The translations under genes and the position numbers were made by a program. From Sinotaia quadrata (lineage: Eukaryota > Mollusca > Gastropoda > Architaenioglossa > Viviparidae): DNA of 64,000 nucleotides. Below the pieces are notes generated by a model that saw only the letters and a list, made by a program, of their open reading frames with translations, made no database searches and was not told where the DNA came from. Positions 12,359 to 23,719 of this stretch are shown in pieces. Each line of letters opens with the position of its first letter. The first letter of the stretch is position 1. The stretch is from the NCBI GenBank assembly GCA_028829895.1, contig CM054182.1, positions 35,162,879 through 35,226,878 on the forward strand, given 5' to 3'.

Positions 12359-13027
12359 TGTGGGGTTATTTTACTTATGCTGCCCCAGCATTAAGATCTA
12401 AAATTATTAAGTATGAAATTTGTATTATATCAACTTTAATACTGACGACAGCCAGGTGGCCTAACCTACCCTTCAATCTCTATACCAGACCGCCGTTCAT
12501 TGGGACAATCAAATACCTAGCATAACGACAAGTAGATTAGCTGACGTACCCTGGAATTGTCAACGTTATCTTCCCTTTAATATATTTGCATATTTCTCGA
12601 CTTGCCCCCAGCCAGTTCCCAATCCAGTCACTCTAAGCGAATTAATCAAAATATGGGTTTAAGATAACAAGAAAAGATTTAATAATAAAACAAAAAGCAG
12701 TAAAACTATAATGGCCATCTGATACCGTCTAATCGAAACTGGCCCAAGATCATTGTTTGTTTAGTCAGATTATTGATTTGTGAAGTTTTGAGATGACTGG
12801 GTAGCTGATCCGCTGTTTACCATCATTCGCTCAGTGTTCCCTTTGCCGTGTCGACGGTGTCTCCAGACAATGTGACGTCCGTCAGCTTGCTGCAAGAAAG
12901 GTGTGCATTCAGAGTGAGCCCGAGAACCAAGTTGATATGGAATTGTCAGCAACAACAGCAAGAATATCATAATTGTTTTTAGCTACTACTAATTACTGAA
13001 CAACACTATGGTCTTTGTGACGACAGT
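12359..13027 (-). mobile_element. Diverged LTR relic related to the solo LTR at 13235
   Basis: Starting at TGTGGGGTTATTTTACTT, the block runs collinearly with 13235-14303. It shares a CCAGCATTAAGATC.. / CTACAGAATTTAGG-like region, GACGACAGCCAGGTGGCC against GACAACAGACCGGTTGCC, ACCCTTCAATCT against ACCCTTCAGTCT, and an AAGATTTAATAATAAAAC-like stretch. The right end is approximate and I found no convincing target duplication, so this is an older or damaged copy. Confidence 0.4.
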
Positions 13028-13234
13028 GAATAGACGTCTCTTACCATTAATTGTCAAACCTTAGCTACATGCTAACTTATAATTTACAGAATTCCATTAT
13101 TCATAAAATGTGACAATAATATTTCAGTTCTACACTCACATAGATCTCAGTGGAAACAAACCATAGTAAATGGCTTATTACATTTGCATTAAACAACTAC
13201 ATCACTCTTTAATTGATTTTATGTTGTTACAGTG

Positions 13235-14303
13235 TGTTACATTCCCCGGTATTTATTTATAGACCCTGCTACAGAATTTAGGATTTTAGTTAATTAAATT
13301 CCTCTCCACTTATTTTGACAACAGACCGGTTGCCCAAATTCACCCTTCAGTCTAATTAAATTCCACGTTTGTAGTTTAAGCCAATACATTTAAAGACAGG
13401 CGAACTTATGTCAACAAAGCACGAACCGGGAAACATTAAACAATCAATCTTCTCATTTGCGACTCTCAGCTCCCACCCAGTCCTTATTTGGCCTTTCACG
13501 CATGAATTAGTCAACTACAGTAATTGTAAAACAATTAAAAAGATTTATATAAAATTAACAATAACAAGATAATCAGAGATTACGTGATTTCAGTCTTATC
13601 TATGCTACTGTCCGATTTGTGTTGGATTGCTAAAAAGTGTCACTTTATAGTTCAGGTTATCAGACCAGCTGGTCATCCAATTGCAAAGTAATAGTACACG
13701 CTTATCCCCAACAAGTACACAGTTGGATACATGGGTTTAGCGGCGGCCATCAGTCATCGATCTTGACTCGTGGTCACAAGATCAGCGTACATAGATGCAA
13801 CACACTTAGGGTCGCTCTAACGATCCCCAAAGCACAATAGTATGCCAATTAAACACCGCAAGGCATAGGAAACAGGTTGAACATAGACCTGGGTCCAATG
13901 AAGAAACGAAAACCCGCTCTTGTTAGTATGAAAATACGATCATAGCAGCAGGCTCTCTCTGGTGATTCACGGAACAATCACAATGACCAGACAAACGTCT
14001 CCAGTCCGTCTTTCCTCGTGAATAAAGATTCAGCGGCAGTATGAGGTATTTAAAGGCGTATATGAATTTGCAGCGGGGAAACTATTAATCACGTGTTCTG
14101 CTTGGGTATGACCTACAATCGGCCATTGTCTAAAATATTACATAACTGGAGCCAGTCTCTCCTTTCTCTGAAAGCAGTGTGCGCACTAGAACATATCGAT
14201 TGTGCAATTTTTATGAAAAGGACTATGTCCTCAAAACTAAATATAATGAATTCACTGAATGCGGGTTAGAAGGTCAAGTATAATTTGCCTTGACTCTGTT
14301 ACA
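13235..14303 (-). mobile_element. Solo LTR related to the gag-pol element's LTR
   Basis: On the plus strand it starts TGTTACATTCCCCGG and ends CTCTGTTACA, flanked by the 5-bp direct repeat CAGTG at 13230-13234 and 14304-14308. On the minus strand this is TGTAACAG...GTAACA, i.e. TG...CA ends. Its first ~350 bp align collinearly with the reverse-complemented LTR at 61663 (GTATTTATTTA(A/T)AGACCCTGCT, CAGAC(C/T)GGTTGC). The rest is diverged, and at 1069 bp it is shorter than the 1549-bp LTRs. No internal region or second LTR is present, as expected after LTR-LTR recombination. Confidence 0.75.
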
Positions 14304-14308
14304 CAGTG

Positions 14309-14882
14309 GTTTTACAATAGATTAAGAGCGTAGTGCACAACACGTGACCCTTTCAATTTCATCATCTATACATACAGCATGAACTGTCGCTAACACCACA
14401 GACTACCTTCCCTGAAAGAGATATGCATTAGCTTCATAAATCAATCATTAATAAAAACATACAAACATTCTATCAACAATATATGTCAGTCGTTGTTGAG
14501 AAGTCAATATATTTGTACATTTACCATTTTCTGTAGCACGCAAAGCCTTGTCTGTCATGCATTCAGCCCTTTCCTTGACAATGGTTGCGGTTGCGTACAG
14601 AGCTCGCTGGGTTTGGCGACGTATATATGTATATGTAGCCACCCAGATTTAGATCACAGGATCACATGCGTCATGACAGACCGGAACACAAGTATCCTTA
14701 CATGGGTGTGACGAATCCTGTTGCTTTCTCCCACCTTACTGGTACGTTCCCCCCTCTATACATCTCTACTGCCATGCATGGGTCAATGGACCTGACCTAA
14801 TTGGAGTGTAGGGTAGGTGGGCATAGGAGATTACATAATAAGCCACTTGAAGGTCAGCAACAACTAGCACACTATTTTAATT
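14309..14882. other. No gene seen
   Basis: Spacer between the solo LTR and a minisatellite. Overlapping open frames under 75 codons occur on both strands without motifs. Confidence 0.45.
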
Positions 14883-15165
14883 GAAGATTTGTCATTAATA
14901 TTATGTCAAACGCTAATGGCTTGTATGACTCGTTAAGTGAAGATTTGTCTCTAAAATTCTGTCAAACGCTAATGGCTTGTATGACTCGTTAAGTGAAGAT
15001 TTGTCACTAAAATTCTGTCAAACGCTAATGGTTTGTATGACTCGTTAAGTGAAGATTTGTCACTAAAATTCTGTCAAACGCTAATGGTTTGTATGACTCG
15101 TTCACTGAAGATCTGTCACTAAAATTCTACCAAACACTGAAGGTGTGCCCGGAAGATTCGTCACT
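14883..15165. repeat. 56-bp minisatellite, ~5 copies
   Basis: GAAGATTTGTCACTAAAATT recurs at 14883, 14939, 14995, 15051 and 15107. The last copy is degraded. The unit resembles the single sequence at 12312-12355 (AAGATTTGTCACC...ACACTAATG...ATGACTC), so the array may have grown from the end of a dispersed repeat. Confidence 0.9.
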
Positions 15166-16125
15166 AAAATCTACCCTACTCTAAAGTTATGACCCGTTAT
15201 GTGATTTACATAGCATATATTGCATAGTGTTCTATCTGGCTTCAAACTGTCATATTTATTCTTTCTTTTTTTCATAATTGTGTATGTTCATCCGTAATTA
15301 ATTTTAATGATTGCATTCAGTTTTGAGTTGTCAGCGGTAAACTGAAAGTATTGAGATAATGGCAGGCAGTCAAGTAGGGAGATCCAAATACTTACCTTGC
15401 ATTCCATTACTCATTCTGATCAGAGTTAGAAACTCTACAAACTTTACTGTATTTTGGGGTAGCAGTCATTGCACTCCGTTCTTCTCCCTCTTAACTGTAA
15501 TTTTTTTTTTTTTTAATCTCAGCATTGATGTATCTACATTCAATTGCCATCACTCGTTTGTGTCTGTCCTACTTTCTCTATAACCAGTTTTGGCTTAGAC
15601 CCAACAAGCAAAGGGAATGCACTCTTTATTTTTAGCGTCTGGCGACTGATTAATGGGCGCCACATGCAAAGTTGTAGGGTAACTGATGGAAGTATGAACA
15701 GTGTTGGTGCATCTCTACATTCCTGTCTGCAGTGCGGTCTCTTGTTGCGCTATCTCTTCCTGATGCGTGCTTTTCCATTATTTCTTTCTTCCACTTTCTC
15801 TCCGTCTCTGCCTCTCGGAGACTAACTGCAGTTTTCTTTTCTTCTAGAGAGCAGGAGAGTGCATTTATTGCGCACAGAACGTTAAAGTCAAAGGTGTCAA
15901 ATTCTTTTTCAAGGTGTTGCACATATTTTTCTTTTCATATTTACATTAAAAGGACGCACGAGAATCGTATGTCATGCGTTATACTTAATTATATATAAAT
16001 TTGTAGCTTCTGAAAAGTGTGATACATTTGTGAACGTGGTAGATAGTTTCGCTCTAAAGATACACGTCGTGGTCGTAATAAAATAATTGTAGTGGATTTT
16101 ATTTATTATTATTTATTTACTAGCA
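15166..16125. other. No gene seen
   Basis: T-rich DNA. Open frames of up to 93 codons overlap on opposite strands at 15544-15998, contain no recognisable domain and are likely chance. Confidence 0.4.
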
Positions 16126-16930
16126 GAAATCCCGGCTTAGGCCGGGTGTAGGAAGCAATTGATATCATCACAATTTATTTTAGCAAGCCCCAGGAAGGCG
16201 GACCCTGACCACTTAAGTGCATTTCAGAGATGGGTGGGGGGTAACCCACGCCTCCATGCAGATTTCAGCTTTCCCCCTCGTATTTTTAGCCCACTTTCAT
16301 ATGTGGGTGGAGGCGATACTTCGGGTCCCAGAGACGGATCCTTACCTATCTGTGTCCGTTCTTGGGGTAATTCTTGATTGATTGAATGTAGGGGACGCTT
16401 CCGGCTTCCGCCGCTTTCGCGCTGGGTGAGGGATGTGGGGGGGGAAAGGGAGGGGTAATTCATACTTCCATGCCATATATATACGGGTGAAGGGAGCCGA
16501 GATTGGATGGGAGTGGGCAGACCTGACACCCCACTTACCCATGTCCATTCTGGTGGTTAAATCTCCATGCACAATTTCACCCTCCTGAGGCCAGTGCGTG
16601 TATATAGAGCAGAGGTGCATAAACCGCGGGCCGCATGCGGCCCTTGACAGGGCTTTGGATGTTACCATTATTACGAATGTAGAACACAGTATTTCATTAT
16701 TTGTGTTGGTTTTTTCTGTCTTGCGGCTCTCCACGCACTATCAATTGGAAATGTGGCCCTCTTGCCAAAAAAGTTTGTGCACCCCTGATATAGAGGGATG
16801 CGTGGGGTGGAGTTGTTGGAATGGGTCGGATCCAGACCTCAATGTCCGTCAGGGGATAAAACATGCTTCGAGTAGGTTTCAGCTTGCTGCTTTTTAGCTC
16901 TCTCCTTCCTATCTCGAATCGAGGACACAC
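16126..16930 (+). mobile_element. Modular dispersed repeat, copy 2, hosting a MITE
   Basis: It begins with ACTAGCAGAAATCCCGGCTT, whose CCCGGCTTAGGCCGGG forms a small hairpin. It continues with repeated blocks that contain TCCATGCA.ATTTCA(G/C) near 16255 and 16565 and GGTTTCAGCTTGCTG near 16875. The same block type and similar GTGGAGTTG..GTCGGA...GACCTC phrases occur at 11745-12355. No coding frame is intact. The 178-bp hAT-type element at 16610 interrupts it, so this repeat is older than that insertion. Confidence 0.55.
16610..16787. mobile_element. hAT-type MITE, 178 bp, with 8-bp target duplication
   Basis: The left end is CAGAGGTGCATAAAC and the right end, read inverted, is CAGGGGTGCACAAAC, which match at 13 of 15 positions. 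The 8-bp direct repeat ATATAGAG flanks it at 16602-16609 and 16788-16795. An 8-bp duplication with CAGNG-type termini is diagnostic of the hAT superfamily. Inside the left end is a short GC-rich palindrome (GGGCCGCATGCGGCCC). There is no transposase, so it would need one supplied in trans. The intact duplications suggest a fairly recent insertion. Confidence 0.9.
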
Positions 16931-17530
16931 AACGTACAGATTCACATGTTCTGTTCTTTACATTAGATCATTAAACTGAAGAAAGTGTGTTGTGGTGTAA
17001 GATTAAATTATTTAAACGTATTCACAATTAAGATATGTTCGTAAGATTCTGGAATTAAGTTATTTCTTTTTTTTAAAATACATATAATAGTAACATATAT
17101 CATCTCATTTGCTTTGATTTTCTAACAGAAGAATATATGTTTGGAATTTGCTGTTTTGTGGGTCTTTTCATTTTAATATGTTTTTTTATTTTAATTTCTT
17201 ATATATATTTATTTGGATTATGTGGTTTCCTGAGTTTTTAACTTTCACTCTATATTTATTTTAATTGTAGTTTATTTTATTTTTGATAAAAATTTAATGC
17301 ATGTTTATTTTGATTCCGTCCGAGTCTTTTTGAAAATCAAAATTTGCTTTTTCTTCGCCATTTAAAAATAAATCACTGTTAATAATGTTAATTTATTTTA
17401 TTTAATCTTTCTTAGCGTTCTGAATGCAACACTTTCACTCTGTAAACATAAACTAAATCAAATATAACTTTTTAGTAACAATTATTGGAACTGTTTTGCA
17501 TGTTGTATTTGACACGACAAATAGCAGTAT
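16931..17530. other. No gene seen; very AT-rich
   Basis: Long T-rich and A-rich runs with no open frame, RNA gene or shared repeat. Confidence 0.5.
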
Positions 17531-18093
17531 TTCAGTTTGAGTTGTAATAAAGCAGATGGATCAGGCATAGTTCAGTGTGAGCCTTAATAAAGCTGATAGA
17601 TCATGCATAGTTCAGTGTGAGTGTTAATAAAGCTGATAGATCATGCATAGTTCAGTGTGAGTGTTAATAAAGCTGATAGATCATGCATTGTTCAGTGTGA
17701 GTGTTAATAAAGCTGATAGATCATGCATAGTTCAGTGTGAGTGTTAATAAAGCTGATAGATCATGCATAGTTCAGTGTGAGTGTTAATAAAGCTGATAGA
17801 TCAGGCATAGTTCAGTGTGAGTGTTAATAAAGCTGATAGATCATGCATAGTTCAGTGTGAGTGTTAATAAAGCTGATAGATCAGGCATAGTTCAGTGTGA
17901 GTGTTAATAAAGCTGATAGATCAGGCATAGTTCAGTGTTAATAAAGCTGATAGATCAGGCATAGTTCAGTGTTAATAAAGCTGATGGATCAGGCATAGTT
18001 CAGTGTTAATAAAGCTGATGGATCAGGCATAGTTCAGTGTTAATAAAGCTGATGGATCAGGCATAGTTCAGTGTTAATAAAGCTGATGGATCG
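17531..18093. repeat. Minisatellite with a 40-bp then a 34-bp unit
   Basis: Ten 40-bp units (TTCAGTGTGAGTGTTAATAA...CATAG) run from 17531 to 17930. From 17931 the unit is 34 bp, having lost the six bases GTGAGT, and repeats about five times to 18093. The short unit also switches from GATAGATC to GATGGATC after its second copy. A single deletion variant has therefore been amplified as a block at one edge of the array. Confidence 0.96.
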
Positions 18094-18270
18094 CTTCAGG
18101 AAAGAGTGCAGGAAACTTGCTGGTGGGTTGCAATGATTGAAAATGGCTGCTATATCAGTGAAGGTTTAAGGAAATAACGCAGATCATATTATGACAAAAA
18201 AAGATTACAGATATTGTACATTTCTGCTTATTCTGATTGCATTGATTGAATTAGCATTCCAGCTTTCTTG

Positions 18271-18580
18271 TAGCCTCATTGAGTCGATAAGGAAACAGCA
18301 TTCTGGAAATCGTGTAGCCTCATTGAGTCGATAAGGAAACAGCATTCTGGAAATCGTGTAGCCTCATTCAATCGATAAGGAAACTGCATTCTGGAAATCG
18401 TGTAGCCTCATTCAATCGATAAGGAAACTGCATTCTGGAAATCGTGTAGCCTCATTCAATCGATAAGGAAACTGCATTCTGGAAATCGTGTAGCCTCATT
18501 CAATCGATAAGGAAACTGCATTCTGGAAATCGTGTAGCCTCATTCAATCGATAAGGAAACTGCATTCAGGAAATCGTGTA
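18271..18580. repeat. 44-bp minisatellite, 7 copies
   Basis: TAGCCTCATT recurs at 18271, 18315, 18359, 18403, 18447, 18491 and 18535. The first two units read CATTGAGTCGAT and the next five CATTCAATCGAT, so two sub-variants lie in separate blocks. Confidence 0.95.
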
Positions 18581-19847
18581 GGTGCACGTGTGCTCGAATG
18601 TAAATAAACTGCTTGTAAGTATTCATGTTTAAGATTAATTATAATTACTTATTTCCTTCCTTCTTCCTTCTCTCTCTTTCTCCCTCTCTCAGTATTTATT
18701 CTCCTTTTTGGAGCTACTGTTGTGTTTGTTATTACTTGTAGCATTCATCTCTGTGTTTTTTTATTTCCGTAATACAAGTTATGCAATAGATGTATTAACC
18801 TTGGTCGAGCTCTGTCGCCGTGTTGTCCTGTGGAGTGTTAGCATTGATATGATGTCACACCTAAATGTGTCAAGTCATTTTAAATCTCATGTTGTGAGTT
18901 GTTACATACAGAAACTAGTACAAATAGGGTACGGTTACATTTGTAATAACACACAACTTGCATAATGTAACTGCTTTGAGTCAAAACTATATAACGCTTG
19001 TGTTACTACAAACGACACTCACATTTGGTTTAAAGATCTGATGATTTTTTTAATAAAAAAATGTGTGAATTTGTGTGTACTTATTTATGTGTGTTTTTGT
19101 ATGAGTGTCACACATGTACACGCACTCATACACGATTGTCCTTAATCCAACGAACGGCGACGCTGTTGTATCGTCCCTCACTGCTACAGATTGCTTTGTG
19201 AAACTACATGCTAAGCAGGGTGCTCAACCCAGGACAGCCTCGCGTACGTTCACTGGCTGGCTGGCTGGCTGGCTGGCAGGCAGGTAAGGGGCATGGAACC
19301 ACCGAGACATTTCCAGGTGCCTCATCTCGCCTGCTACCTGCCTGCCACAGTGCCTGCTCTTCGTGTCTGTCTGGCGTCGCCGCCTCCGCAGCCCCTCCCC
19401 ATTGGTCAAAGGCCTCGTGTCACTATGGACCGAATGGGAACGGATTACAAAATGAATTTCATTTGCAGTCGGGGTGGGCCATCCCTTAGTCCCATGAAAA
19501 TCAGTGACGGACAGTCGAAGGCTTGCTCATCAAATCGTTTAATTTGTAATGGCCCTCAATTTTTGCTGTTTTTATACATCTTTTGTGTTTCTTCACACAC
19601 ATTCTCTTGTTTTATCTGGAAGCACTAGCATCGTGGCTTGATTCAGCCACATCGCATACTTGGTGTTGTACTAAACATCGTTGATGTCTCTCTCTCTCTC
19701 TTAATAAGCCTGGTGGACTCTAACCACTTTGCTAGCCAGTAATTGGCAAAACTTAGCTCCTCGCCTAAAGTATACAACTAGCGTCTATAGAGTCATTTCC
19801 TTTATAATCTCGATTGAATTCTGCTGCTTCTTCTTCTTTCCGTATTT
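18581..19847. other. No gene recognised; GC-richer patch at 19240-19450
   Basis: A (GGCT)n tract near 19253-19280 is followed by GGCAGGCAGGTAAGG, a splice-donor-like string, and then by CCGCC-rich DNA. Overlapping open frames on both strands (up to 111 codons) show no domain. It could be an untranslated exon or simply a GC-rich patch; the sequence does not decide. Confidence 0.35.
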
Positions 19848-20307
19848 CTAGAAACGTAATCTTGTTCGCTCTGTTGTTGGCTCTAGAAACGTAATCTTGT
19901 TCGCTCTGTTGTTGGCTCTAGAAACGTAATCTTGTTCGCTCTGTTGTTGGCTCTAGAAACGTAATCTTGTTCGCTCTGTTGTTGGGCTCTAGAAACGTAA
20001 TCTTGTTCGCTCTGTTGTTGGCTCTAGAAACGTAATCTTGTTCACTCTGTTGTTGGCTCTAGAAACGTAATCTTGTTCGCTCTGTTGTTGGCTCTAGAAA
20101 CGTAATCTTGTTCGCTCTGTTGTTGGCTCTAGAAACGTAATCTTGTTCGCTCTGTTGTTGGCTCTAGAAACGTAATCTTGTTCGCTCTGTTGTTGGCTCT
20201 AGAAACGTAATCTTGTTCACTCTGTTGTTGGCTCTAGAAACGTAATCTTGTTCACTCTGTTGTTGGCTCTAGAAACGTAATCTTGTTCACTCTGTTGTTG
20301 GCTCTAC
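19848..20307. repeat. 35-bp minisatellite, 13 copies
   Basis: CTAGAAACGTAATCTTGTTC repeats at 35-bp spacing from 19848, with one single-base insertion near 19985. Copies differ mainly at one site (TTCGCTC or TTCACTC), and the A variant dominates the last three units. Confidence 0.97.
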
Positions 20308-22255
20308 AAGAAATACTGAGAAGGCTTTGGCTGTCGAGGAAGCATTTTCGATGGTGTCCTCGAAAGTCGAGGATCGAAGCAAGCAGGAAGTCGTGGGTGG
20401 GTCGAGCTAACTGTCCGTACTACTGCATTTGCTCGACGTTGTTCTAGATTTTGCTGAATTGACTAAACTGAGCAGGAAAAGTTTTCTCGAGCGTTATCGA
20501 ATGGGAATGATGTTTAACGGGAGGTAAATCTGTAGACAGAGAGAGAAAGAGAGAGAGAGAGAGAGTTTGCGTCCATTCACGATAGCAAGCTTTTAGTCAA
20601 GACAATTCAGTGATCGGATGTCCGGATAGACTGCCGTACTGCTTGGCGGGTTTCAGGGCAGCAAATATCGCCCGCACTATATCGTCAGCTAGAAATCGCG
20701 TCACAGCTCACGGGACAGTACACAGACTAGAGTTCGTAAGGCGTCTTAATAAAATGAATCAAAAATAAATAATTTTACGTCATAGTTGACACTATTCGAT
20801 AGATTGCATAGTCCGTGGTATATGTTTGTGTATGCGCGCTTCAGTACTTTTGTACTTTTCAAATTATACAAAGTCATCGATCGGGGTCACAGGATTAGGT
20901 CAGTGTGCATTTTACTTCAAGAGTTAAATTGTAACTCTTAGACGTCAGACTGTTCGCATTGGACTGACAAGTTTGGAAAGACTGTGGTCCATATAACTTA
21001 TTGTTTGTTTATGGAATTATTTTGTGTGCAGTATTCTGATTCAGCAGATTATCAAGCAGAAATCAAGAATTGCTGTTAGGTTCCCCAAAGATAAAGTCTT
21101 TTCTTTTAATTTTATTTGTTTGTGTACCTCGTTGCAGATTGAATGTAAAATGTTAGAAATATTACTACCTTACTTGTTGTACCCACAACAGCAGAAGACA
21201 ACGAAATTATTAACTCACTGAGATATGATGCGCTCCTAAAGCCTTAAACCGCTTCCAGTAAAATCTTGACCCCATGTCTTTTGGCACTGGTCGCTGAACG
21301 CGTGAAATGACTTAGGGTGTCGGACCAGGGTCCGTGTCGGCACCGGTTTCCGAGTGCTGAAAGATCATCCCTTCCAGGCCTCGCGCGTCAAGTCTTTTGG
21401 GCGAAGGAAGCAGTGAGCGTACACTAAGCTCAGCAGGCGTGATCAGCTGACTGTCGTCCTGTGCTTCTGTAAACAGCTCCTGTCTGTATGCCTATCTGTC
21501 TGCCTGCCGCTCCATCCTCCCTGGCCCTCCCTCTCTCTTTGCTGGCGTAAGCAGGCCGGGTCAGCGCCTTGCCACAGACTCTGGAGATAAGAACGCCAAG
21601 TGAGTGAGGGAGACCGAGTGTGTGCGTGTGTAGGTGTGTAGGTGTGAGGGACACACAAGAACTGCCGGCTTCTGGTTACCGGCTACAGTTACCGGTGCCT
21701 GTGGATGCGTGTAGTAAGTAGCAGGACGATGCCGTTTGCTTCCAAACGTGTGACTTTCAGAGCCGGAATTCCCCAAGAGCCGTGCTCGCTTGTTTCTCAG
21801 CTCTGCGCATCAGCGAACTGAGCAAGCTGCCCAGTGGAGTCTGTCACGGGTGTTAACTCGGATTTAGAGTGGGGATGTCTCGGGATAATTACGAGAGACC
21901 TAACTGTTTATCTGCCCTGTTGGATGGTGAAAAAATATTCCTTGCTGCAGGCGTTGGAGTTCGATTCTTCGCTTCCTGTCTTAGTGTTGTATTATCACAT
22001 TTGACGCAGGTTGTTTGTTAAATATTGACCACAAAGATGAATCGTAACAGTTGAGTTCTTGCTATCTAAGTCCCTGTATGGCAGACAGTTGTCAGTGCTA
22101 ACTATGCATCACTTACTGGGACCAACCCAGACAAAGTTAGGAAATAGTCAGGGTAGAATGGTGTGGGTGAGTGTTGACTTGTAAAGGAGGTGCGGGTACC
22201 CCTCTAAACCGGCACTCTGGCGAGGACAACTGTGACTGTACCCACTAAACGAAAC
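20308..22255. other. No gene recognised; GC-richer 21240-21870
   Basis: A GA tract lies at about 20540-20567. The 21240-21870 stretch is richer in G+C and CpG than its surroundings and precedes the candidate exon at 22256, so a promoter or 5' untranslated region is conceivable. No TATA box, initiator or conserved frame could be fixed, and the overlapping open frames here are probably spurious. Confidence 0.35.
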
Positions 22256-22286
22256 ATGGCCTGCCTCGTTCAGAATTCCTCTGTGG
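22256..22286 (+). CDS. Candidate first coding exon (ATG plus splice donor)
   Basis: An ATG in good context (GAAACATGG) opens a 31-base frame (Met-Ala-Cys-Leu-Val-Gln-Asn-Ser-Ser-Val-Gly...) that runs straight into the consensus donor GTGG|GTAAGT at 22287. An in-frame TAA at 22205 lies just upstream, which fits a true translation start. A GC-richer stretch precedes it. No downstream exon was identified in the window and ten residues cannot identify a product. ATG followed by GTAAGT also occurs by chance in this much DNA, so this is only a lead. Confidence 0.18.
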
Positions 22287-22289
22287 GTA

Positions 22290-23672
22290 AGTTAGAATAA
22301 ATTATATTAACTAATAAAGTCATCCTATTGTGCTTGCGTTTATTTGTGTATATGTGTGTGCGCTTGATGTAGGGTTGGTTATTTCATTGTCATCTGACAT
22401 CGTTGTTATTGATCATAGTCTTTTGTATTTTCTTTTCCTTCGTGCATTTCCACTTTTTATTTAGTTTTTACTGTGGTCTGAAAGGTTTTCTAAAACATTT
22501 TCCTTTTTTCATTCCCACTCCTTCAACATTCCCAACGGATTTCCTCTGACTTGTCATGCATGTGTAGTTCTCGAGCCAGACCGGACGCGGGCATTGTGTC
22601 ATTAGGACAGGTGTGGTACGGTACACAAACGCACACATGCGTATCACACCTATGAAAGTTTTTTTTTTCATGTCAGAGGCAGTTAAAGTATAGATTGCTC
22701 AAGTTCCAGTGTACTTCAGCATTTTAATGTATTAGCTAATTAAAATTATTGTTATACCCTCGGAACGTGTAAACGTCGAGAGCCACAGACAGTAAATTAA
22801 AACTATTTTGAAGGTAGTTAAGTGTAACTTCTTTCTTGAATTCTGAAACAGGATGCTCTTTTCCTGGCACGGTGTAAAATTTTACTACATCGCTGCTTTC
22901 CCTTTCATTTCAGAATAGTATCGAACACATTGACATGACATTGTAGGTTCTAGTACACCTGACTACAGAGAATAAGATAGCATATACACAACTCATGGAA
23001 AACTGTGCTTGAGAGAAAGCAGAAAAGAACGAGAGAGGAATAAGGAAAGAGAGGGGGAGAGCACACGCACTGCTTTGGTAGACAAAAGGATGTGCAGCTG
23101 ACATTAAAAACATACAAGTCCCGTGCGTGCTCCCAGGGCCGCCCATCTGGTCCCTGTGGATGCCAGTACTTTTGCCTGGCCGGAACAGCTGAGAGTACAT
23201 CTGACAGACAAAAATGCAGGCAGCCAGGATGCACGGTCGATCGGTACCACTCCAGTCTGGAAGCGGCTCCTGACGGTAGTAATAAACATATGACCTTCCC
23301 TGGATTTTAGGCCAAGCCTGCTTTATTGCAAACATGTATTATTGTTAGAACTGTTTGAAAGAGAGAGCGGGGTGGGGGGGGAGAGGTGAGCACAGTATTT
23401 TTAACACATAAAACTTGATCTGTTTACCTTAGCTGTGGCAACAACGTGGAATGTTTAGCGTAGATGGAATCCAAGATAGCCTGTTAAATTAAGAGAAAAT
23501 TATGACTGAGTGGAAGACTTCAGGGTGTGTTTGGGTTTGTTGTGTTTTGTTTTGTTTTATTTTTTCACTATTCCATCTACTTGTTTCATTAGTAATCATC
23601 ATCTTAATCAGAACCATTTGAATATTATCTGTTTGTTTTGGAGTTTCTTTTTTCACATTTTTAATGTAACTA

Positions 23673-23719
<47 letters not shown>

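Noticed and set aside
15544..15998. Overlapping 88-93-codon frames on both strands
   Set aside because: Mutually overlapping on opposite strands in simple-sequence-rich DNA, without recognisable motifs.
16224..16945. Overlapping frames of 82-130 codons on both strands
   Set aside because: They lie in the modular repeat and run through the hAT MITE, so they cannot be one conserved gene.
17531..20307. Direct-repeat arrays considered as CRISPR
   Set aside because: Units are head-to-tail without unique spacers, no cas genes are present, and the context is eukaryotic.
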